64,000 bases of DNA from Zea mays (lineage: Eukaryota > Streptophyta > Magnoliopsida > Poales > Poaceae). The notes below the pieces were generated by a model that was given only the letters and a program-made list of their open reading frames with translations, was not told the DNA's origin and did no database searches. How positions within the stretch are numbered: position 1 is the stretch's first letter; every line of letters begins with the position of its first letter. Below, one piece after another: positions 60,010 to 64,000 of this stretch. The DNA is taken from the NCBI RefSeq assembly GCF_902167145.1, contig NC_050096.1, positions 84,006,683-84,070,682 on the forward strand, read 5' to 3'. The position numbers were made by a program, and so were the translations under genes.

Positions 60010-60240
60010 CTGCATCCCCTTAGGAACGTCTTTTGAGTCTTTAAGCTCTGCATCCCCTTAGGAATGACTTTTGAGCTTCTTCACCTTCTGTTTCGGTTGC
60101 ATTTAAGCTCTGCATCCCCTTAGGAACGACTTTTGGGCTTCTTCACCTTATATTTCGGTGGTATTTGGCTCTGCATCCCCTTAGGAACGACTTTTGAGCT
60201 TCGAAATTTACTTCATTCCTTAGGGACATCTTTCGAGCTT
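60010..60240. repeat. CTCTGCATCCCCTTAGGAACGAC tandem repeats in element E
   Basis: Four units at about 60010, 60047, 60109 and 60170, each TCTGCATCCCCTTAGGAAYG followed by TTTTGAGC; the longer units are about 61 bp. Clearer than the counterpart array in element C. Confidence 0.88.
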
Positions 60241-60288
60241 CATAAATCCATGAGGAAGATATATTTCACTCTGGTGTAGGCACAATTA

Positions 60289-61905
60289 TTACAAGAAATT
60301 TGAAATTACGTTCTTCATTACTTGCTTCCCACATAGAAAATAAAATGGCATAAAAGATAAAGGTATATCAAAAGTAGGATATTTCTCAGTATATATGCTT
60401 TGACTCTGGTACAGTGTTGTTGACTGTACGAGCTTCGGACTCCTCCCTGAAGTTGCTCTGTTGTTGGGCATACTGGTGCTCTTCTGGCTGCTGGCTTCGG
60501 GTATGAGTATGTGGCATTGGTGGTGGTAGTGGGAGCTGAGGCCAGGAAGCTTGTGAATGACTTGCCGAAGCAACAAAAGTTGTAGGTTGATTTCCCACGT
60601 ATTCTAGTATATAGGGAGAATAGCATGAAGCAGTGTGTAAAACCTGCTTCGGCTGATTCCGTCGCGCTTCAGCTTCGGCAATCTCTTTTTGCTTCTGGAT
60701 GGTGACCTGGCATGTTCTTGTAGTGTGGCCCTTGTCCTAACCACAGAATAAGCAGTAGAGTTTCCTTGGCTGATCCCCATATCTTCCTCCGAAGCCCCTG
60801 CCACCTCTGCCCCTTGGAGCTAGTGGCCTGAAAGAGCTCTGCTGCTGCCCTGAAGACTGTGAGCTTTGCTGTAGCCTCTGAAACTGTCTTCCTCTATCAT
60901 CACTCTCACTGGAGTTGTGGATTGATCTGACATGCCTAGGGTGGATTCATCCTCCGAAGCCCCTAGTCATTTCAGAAAACATATAAGCTTCCTCCCTTCT
61001 TTGGCAGAAATCATTATCGGTCCGGATGTACTCATCCATTTTCTGAAGCAGCTTCTCCAGAGTCTGAGGGGTTTCCTGGCAAAGTATTGAGCCGTAGGCC
61101 CTGGCCAAAGACCCTTGATCATGGCCTCAATGAAGATTTCATTGGGCACTGTGGGCGCTTCTGCTCTCAGACGCAAGAACATTCAGACATACGCCTGGAG
61201 GTATTCTTCGTGGTCTTGCGTGCACTGGAACAAAGCTTGAGCAGTAACCGGCTTCATCTTAAACCCTTGGAAACTGGTGATCAACATGTTCTTCAGCTTC
61301 TGCCATGATGTGATTGTTCCTGGCCGAAGAGAGGAGTACTAGGTTTGCGCAACATTCTTGACTGCCATGACGAAGGATTTCGCCATGACTGCAGTATTGC
61401 CGCCATACAAAGATATGGTTTCTTCGTAGCTCATCAGAAACTGCTTCGGATCTGAGTACCCATCATACATAGGGAGTTGGGGTGGCTTGTATGATGGAGG
61501 GCATGGGGTAGCCTGCAGTTCTGCTGACAGAGGAGAAGCATCATCAAAAGCAAAATTTCCATGATGGAAATCATCATACCACTCATCATCATCATAGGAA
61601 TTTTCCTAACGAAGCTCTCTGCGTTGAGGTCGTCGATCCTGGTCATCTTGAGTGAGATGACGCATTTCCTCAGCAGCTTCGTCGATCTTCTTCTGTAGAT
61701 CGTAGAGGCGAAGCATCTTCTCCTTTCTCTGGACCTGTTGATGGATGGCTTCGAGGTCCCTTATTTCTTGGTCCAGCTCCTCCTCCTGAGGTGTTGGACT
61801 TGTAGCCTTCCTTTTTTGAGTTCTGGATTCACGCAGTGTTTCCTGGTTAACATCCAGTGGATGTAATGCAGCCCCTAGTCCTGAAGAAGCTTTCTTCGGC
61901 GGCAT
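60289..61905 (-). pseudogene. gag: Element E gag, decayed
   Basis: ATG at 61905 (MPPKKASSGLG). The N-terminal part has an EELDQEIRDLEAI coiled coil; the gag core is recognisable at 61300-61500 (MYDGYSDPKQFLMSYEE then MAVKNVAQT), with a CCHC-like knuckle YCLFCG...GHTTRTC near 60705-60750 and a Gln/Pro-rich tail (60386-60598). In-frame stops at 61606-61608, near 61340, near 61183 and within the knuckle, plus frame changes, disable it. Nothing resembling pol follows. Confidence 0.75.
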
Positions 61906-61963
61906 GACGAAGGTCACGTCTTGCCGAAGGTGGTCGAATGAGTTTACCGGAGGTGGGCGCCAA

Positions 61964-62631
61964 TGTTGGGGACTTGTTCTCAAATGCTATGAGTTAAGAA
62001 CAAGGCAACATGAAACGTTAATAATTAAAGACCTTCGTCCTTCGAAGCATTATCTCCCTTAGGATATAATGATCTTCAGACGAAGGTTATGAAGGACATA
62101 CCTTCATCATCTCAATATATAATAATGAAAGTAGAAGCATATGAAACATGGAAAATAACATGAATAATCATATGACATCTTTAGAATATTTTTATTATAT
62201 CATCATAAATAAACATGAACAATATTGAATTACATTTATATCTTCGTCTTGACAGAAGGTGAAAATCCAAGTGTAACGTGCGAGTGAATACAAGTCAGCG
62301 TGAATAGTACGGTGCTACTGTTCATCTATTTATAGGCACAGGACACAACCTGTGTAAAATTACATCCATTCCCTTTATATTTACTGTTGACTTAAGGACA
62401 ATCTATCGAGGACTAGATAGCCTTTTCCTCTTTAAGTCGGTTTCATATCCCGCCGCTGAGCCGAAGCTTCTCTATGTGTATCTTCGAAACCGCTTCAGCC
62501 TTCTCCCAGACCATGCTTTTCATATTGTGTACAGCTTTATTCCGAGGCCGAAGGTCCCTGTGAATGTATCATACTTGGAAAACATGTTAGTTGTGTTTTT
62601 GAGGACCTTCGGAAGATGAAGGCCCCCAACA
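61964..62631 (-). repeat. Element E 5' LTR
   Basis: 668 bp with TATA box (CTATAAATAG, minus strand) near 62325-62336; followed by TSD CCCCC at 62632-62636. Confidence 0.92.
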
Positions 62632-62665
62632 CCCCCTCTAGGCAACTTTCAATTGGTATCAGAAC
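62632..62665 (+). other. Element D LTR tail and primer-binding site
   Basis: CCCCCTCTAGGCAACTTTCA (62632-62651) is the last 20 bases of the element D 5' LTR, including the TSD of E. TGGTATCAGAACC (62654 onward) is an initiator-Met PBS with one change from the usual GAGC. Confidence 0.85.
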
Positions 62666-62700
62666 CAGTGCTTCATTAAGAGTTTAACCAACTCGAAGTG

Positions 62701-64000
62701 ATGTCTAGAGATCACGCCTAGAGGGAGATTATGACCGGCGACAAGTCTGCAAGCTCGGGGAGGACTCTCTCAAGGGAGTTCGACAACAAACACAAGGAGT
62801 AATCCTCTTCCTCCATCAAGTCACATCGAAAAGGTGACAAGAATAAGATGAAAAAGGTGGTCTACTACGAGACCGACTCTTCGTCACCCTCCACATCAAG
62901 CTCCGAGTCATCCGTCGCTTCTAAGCGCCATGAGCGCAAGGAGTATAGTAAGATGCCTCTTCGCTATCCCCGTATTTCAAAGTGCGTTCCAATACTCTCT
63001 GTTCCCCTAGGCAAACCACCATATTTTGATGGTTAAGATTATTGTATGTGGAGTGATAAAATGAGGCATCATCTAACCTCACTCCACGAAAGCATATGGG
63101 ACATAGTTGAATTTGGAGCGCAGGTACCACAAGTGGGGGACAAGGATTACGACTCGGATGAGGCCGCCCAAATTAGGCACTTTAACTCTCAAGCCACATC
63201 TATACTCCTCGCCTCCATGTGTCAAGAGGAATATAGCAAGGGTTAAAGAGCGCCAAAGAAATTTGGGATGTCCTCAAATCCGCGCACGAAGGGGACGAGG
63301 TGACCAAGATCACCAAGCGCAAGACGATCGAGGGGGAGCTCGATTGATTCGTCCTCAACAAAGGAGAAGAGCCGCAAGCAATGTACAACCAGCTCAAGAC
63401 GATGGTCAACCAAGTGCACAACCTCGGGAACACAAACTGAGATGACCATGAAATGGTCAAGGTTATTCTAAGATCCCTTGTTTTTCATAATCCTACTCAA
63501 GTTCAATTAATACGTGGGGATCCTAGATATAAACTAATGTCTCCTGAGGAGGTTATTGGCAAGTTTATGAGCTTTGAACTTATGATCAAAGACTCCAAAC
63601 ACATTGTCAACTTGGAGCAAGGCGCCACCTCCACACCCGAGGTGCAACCCATCGCATTCAAAGCGATGGAAGAAGAGAAGAAGGAGTCTACATCAAGTAG
63701 GTTTCCAATCAACGCCTCCAAGCTCGACAACAAGGAAATGACGCTCATCATCAAGAGCTTCCGCCAAATCCTCAAGCAAAGAAGGGGGAGGGACTACAAG
63801 TCTCGCTCCAAGAAGGTGTGCTACCGGTGTGGTAAGTCCGGTCACTTTATTTCTAAATGTCCAATTTCTAATGGAAGTGACAGGGACGACGACAAGAAGG
63901 GGAAGAAGAAGGAGAAGAAGAGATACTTCAAGCAGAAGGGCAGCCATGCCCACATATGTTGGGGATGGGACTCCGAAGAGAGCTCCATCGACTCCTCCTC
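62701..64000 (+). pseudogene. gag: Element D gag, degenerate and truncated by window end
   Basis: Starts ATGTCTAGAGATCACGCC at 62701 and collinear with the element B Gag: VVYYETDSSSPSTSS, PLRYPRISK, then SLHESIWDIVEFGAQVP (63090-63130), NHTC-less linker, and a CCHC knuckle CYRCGKSGHFISKC at about 63820-63862. It has early stops (TAG at 62719, TAA near 62803 and 63034) and frame changes after 63240. The sequence continues past the window. It is clearly older than element B. Confidence 0.85.

Larger units (their letters stand above)
39887..62631 (-). mobile_element. Element E: Grande-like retrotransposon lacking pol, interrupted by F
   Basis: LTRs at 39887-40554 and 61964-62631 (668 bp each, TGTTGGGG...CCCCCAACA), TSD CCCCC at 39882-39886 and 62632-62636. 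About 27 LTR differences by eye (4%). With F removed the element is about 7.2 kb. On the minus strand it has a PBS (TTGGCGCCCACC, 61952-61963) and decayed gag, then passes straight into the tandem repeats and the opposite-strand accessory gene. No protease, RT, RNase H or integrase is present. Related to, but a different family from, element C. Confidence 0.88.
35518..64000 (+). mobile_element. Element D: old Sirevirus (copia), plus strand, running off the window
   Basis: The 5' LTR starts TGAAAGGGAAAT at 35518. In pieces it comprises 35518-35531, 35964-36815, 38629-38633 plus 39605-39886, and 62632-62651. PBS and degenerate gag follow from 62654. The insertions breaking the LTR are a Tourist-like MITE, a PIF/Harbinger-like element, a hAT-like element and element E. 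Degenerate CACCGGAC palindromes (36148-36485) and the Gag type identify the Sirevirus lineage. The 3' part is outside the window. Confidence 0.8.

Noticed and set aside
1..64000. tRNA or rRNA genes, organellar insertions, pararetrovirus copies
   Set aside because: The tRNA-like matches are only primer-binding sites of LTR elements; no cloverleaf, rRNA or plastid/mitochondrial coding sequence was recognised, though a tRNA scan was not possible here.

Overview
The window is a grass nuclear genome segment, most likely maize (Zea mays) or a close relative. The evidence is the dense nested LTR retrotransposons of maize type (Opie/Ji-like Sirevirus, Grande-like Tat elements, a long-LTR chromovirus), Tourist-like MITEs, and one intron-bearing plant gene for a SUMO-conjugating enzyme. 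Nothing bacterial, organellar or CRISPR-like was seen. Family names are from recognition only; termini, target-site duplications (TSDs), primer-binding sites and domains were read from the sequence.

Layout. (1) 1-13929: a Tat-type Ty3/gypsy element A on the minus strand, cut by the window start. Its 5' LTR is split by an intact Opie/Ji-like copia element B (3549-12983, minus strand, TSD GTAAC, 1309-bp LTRs with about 3 differences). (2) 13930-20257: two old Sirevirus-like solo or truncated LTRs, fragments of a dead gene resembling plant SANT/NAM-associated (PIF/Harbinger ORF1-like) proteins, and three Tourist-like MITEs laid end to end with shared TAA. (3) 20290-22360: an intact five-exon SCE1/UBC9-type gene on the minus strand, the only convincing host gene. 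(4) 22937-33353: Grande-like element C (minus strand, 589-bp LTRs) bracketed by two copies of a 300-bp host sequence. (5) 33354-35517: unassigned retroelement debris and part of a gypsy-type LTR. (6) 35518-64000: Sirevirus D on the plus strand, running off the end. Its 5' LTR is broken by a Tourist-like MITE, a PIF/Harbinger-like element, a hAT-like element and Grande-like element E (39887-62631). E is itself broken by an intact chromovirus F (41212-56774).

How the parts relate. B and F look potentially autonomous. C and E are complementary wrecks: C keeps protease-RT-RNase H-integrase but has lost gag, while E keeps a decayed gag and has lost pol. Both C and E carry, between pol/gag and the 3' LTR, an accessory gene on the opposite strand with its own TATA box and a matching intron position. 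C also has an exact 340-bp internal duplication at the start of that gene. LTR divergence by eye (B about 0.2%, F about 1%, C about 3.4%, E about 4%) agrees with the nesting order.
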